In this document: one piece after another, positions 12,904 to 13,249 of the stretch
Numbering within the stretch: position 1 is the first letter of the stretch
Layout: every line of letters begins with the position of its first letter
Translations under genes and position numbers: made by a program
The notes under the pieces: model-generated
Told to the model about the DNA's origin: nothing
Databases searched by the model: none
Seen by the model: the letters and a program-made list of their open reading frames with translations, nothing else
Assembly: GCA_013695405.1 (NCBI GenBank)
Contig: JACDAO010000236.1
Span: forward strand, 1 to 13,249
DNA: 13,249 bases
Direction of reading: 5' to 3'
DNA from: Acidobacteriota bacterium
GTDB taxonomy: Bacteria > Acidobacteriota > Vicinamibacteria > Vicinamibacterales > Vicinamibacteraceae

Positions 12904-13249
12904 TCAGAACATCCCGAGCGCGATCTTCGCGTCCTCCGACATCAGATCCTTGGTCCAGGGCGGCTCCCAGATCACTTCGACCTGGGCGTCGGTGACGCCC
13001 TCGATCGCCTTGACCTTGTAACGCGCCTCGCTGGGCAACTGCTGCGCCGACGGGCAGGCCGGTGATGTCAGCGTCATGTTGACCTTGACCCGATTCTCGG
13101 CGTCGACCTCAATCGCGTAAATCAACCCGAGCTCGTAGATGTTGACCGGGATTTCCGGGTCGAAGACCTGTCGGACCGCCTCGATCACCTTGCCCTCGAG
13201 GATGCGCTGCTCGGGCGGCGCGTTGGGGGCCTGGACCGGCGCGTTGGCC
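12904..13249 (-). CDS. DUF59/MIP18-family SUF-associated Fe-S assembly protein, 5' partial
   Basis: The frame is open to the right edge, giving 114 visible residues. The core VRQVFDPEIPVNIYELGLIYAI, then VNMTLTSPACPSAQQL with the conserved family cysteine, then WEPPWTKDLMSEDAKIALGMF at the C terminus is the hallmark of the short SUF-associated DUF59 proteins that help iron-sulfur cluster assembly or transfer. A GTG at 13188 could start a 94-residue form, but it would cut into the first helix (VIEAVRQVFDPE). Upstream codons encode a Pro/Ala-rich stretch (ANAPVQAPNAPPEQRILEGK) without stops, so the true start is probably beyond the window and the protein has a flexible N-terminal extension. Other suf genes would be expected to the right, upstream on this strand. 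The [2Fe-2S] aldonate dehydratase in the window is one possible client, but that link is only a guess. Confidence 0.9.
   Translation of the reverse strand, partial: ANAPVQAPNAPPEQRILEGKVIEAVRQVFDPEIPVNIYELGLIYAIEVDAENRVKVNMTLTSPACPSAQQLPSEARYKVKAIEGVTDAQVEVIWEPPWTKDLMSEDAKIALGMF

Overview
This is a GC-rich, gene-dense bacterial window with high-GC codon use, GTG and TTG starts and many stop/start overlaps. Gene content (SUF-type DUF59 protein, GntP permease with an IlvD/Edd dehydratase, ECF-like sigma factor, small palindromic repeats) suggests a free-living Gram-negative heterotroph. An Acidobacteriota (Vicinamibacteria-like) source is my best guess, but that is inference; no rRNA or marker gene is present to settle it.

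Left part (1-7250, all minus strand, transcribed right to left). It holds two gene cassettes and one partial gene. The upstream cassette (7250 to 3758) has three genes joined by two TGATG stop/start overlaps: an ECF-like sigma factor, a 355-residue protein I do not recognise, and a protein with an ATP-independent Lon-type (S16) protease domain. The Lon domain keeps the catalytic Ser/Lys pair at the canonical spacing of 43 residues and is followed by a long helical-repeat region. After 143 bases containing three exact tandem copies of a 10-bp repeat comes a second cassette (3614 to 341): a zinc-hook ABC/SMC-like ATPase, a small helical HEPN-like protein and a DUF3293 protein, again overlapping by about 4 bp at each junction. 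This looks like a three-gene ABC-ATPase conflict (defence) system. The left edge holds the N-terminal half of a von Willebrand A domain protein.

Middle part (7349-11890). This is a sugar-acid utilisation locus. An IlvD/Edd-family aldonate dehydratase of the L-arabinonate/D-xylonate dehydratase type and a DapA-superfamily aldolase/dehydratase form a minus-strand operon. A divergent GntP-family permease starts 40 bp away. The likely flow is: aldonate taken up by the permease, dehydrated to a 2-keto-3-deoxy acid, then cleaved or dehydrated again by the DapA-like enzyme. The permease has an unusual soluble insert of about 108 residues and a duplicated palindromic repeat inside its coding sequence.

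Right part (11966-13249). A secreted coiled-coil protein with a C-terminal SmpA/OmlA (BamE)-like domain is on the plus strand. It converges on a DUF59/MIP18-type Fe-S assembly protein whose 5' end lies beyond the window. The window has no gene-free stretch over 300 bases, and I saw no tRNA, rRNA, CRISPR array or transposase gene.

The most interesting parts are the sigma-partner-Lon-protease cassette, which resembles in logic the CalpS-CalpT-CalpL protease-released sigma pathway but lacks any visible CARF or SAVED sensor, and the adjacent ATPase/HEPN-like/DUF3293 cassette.
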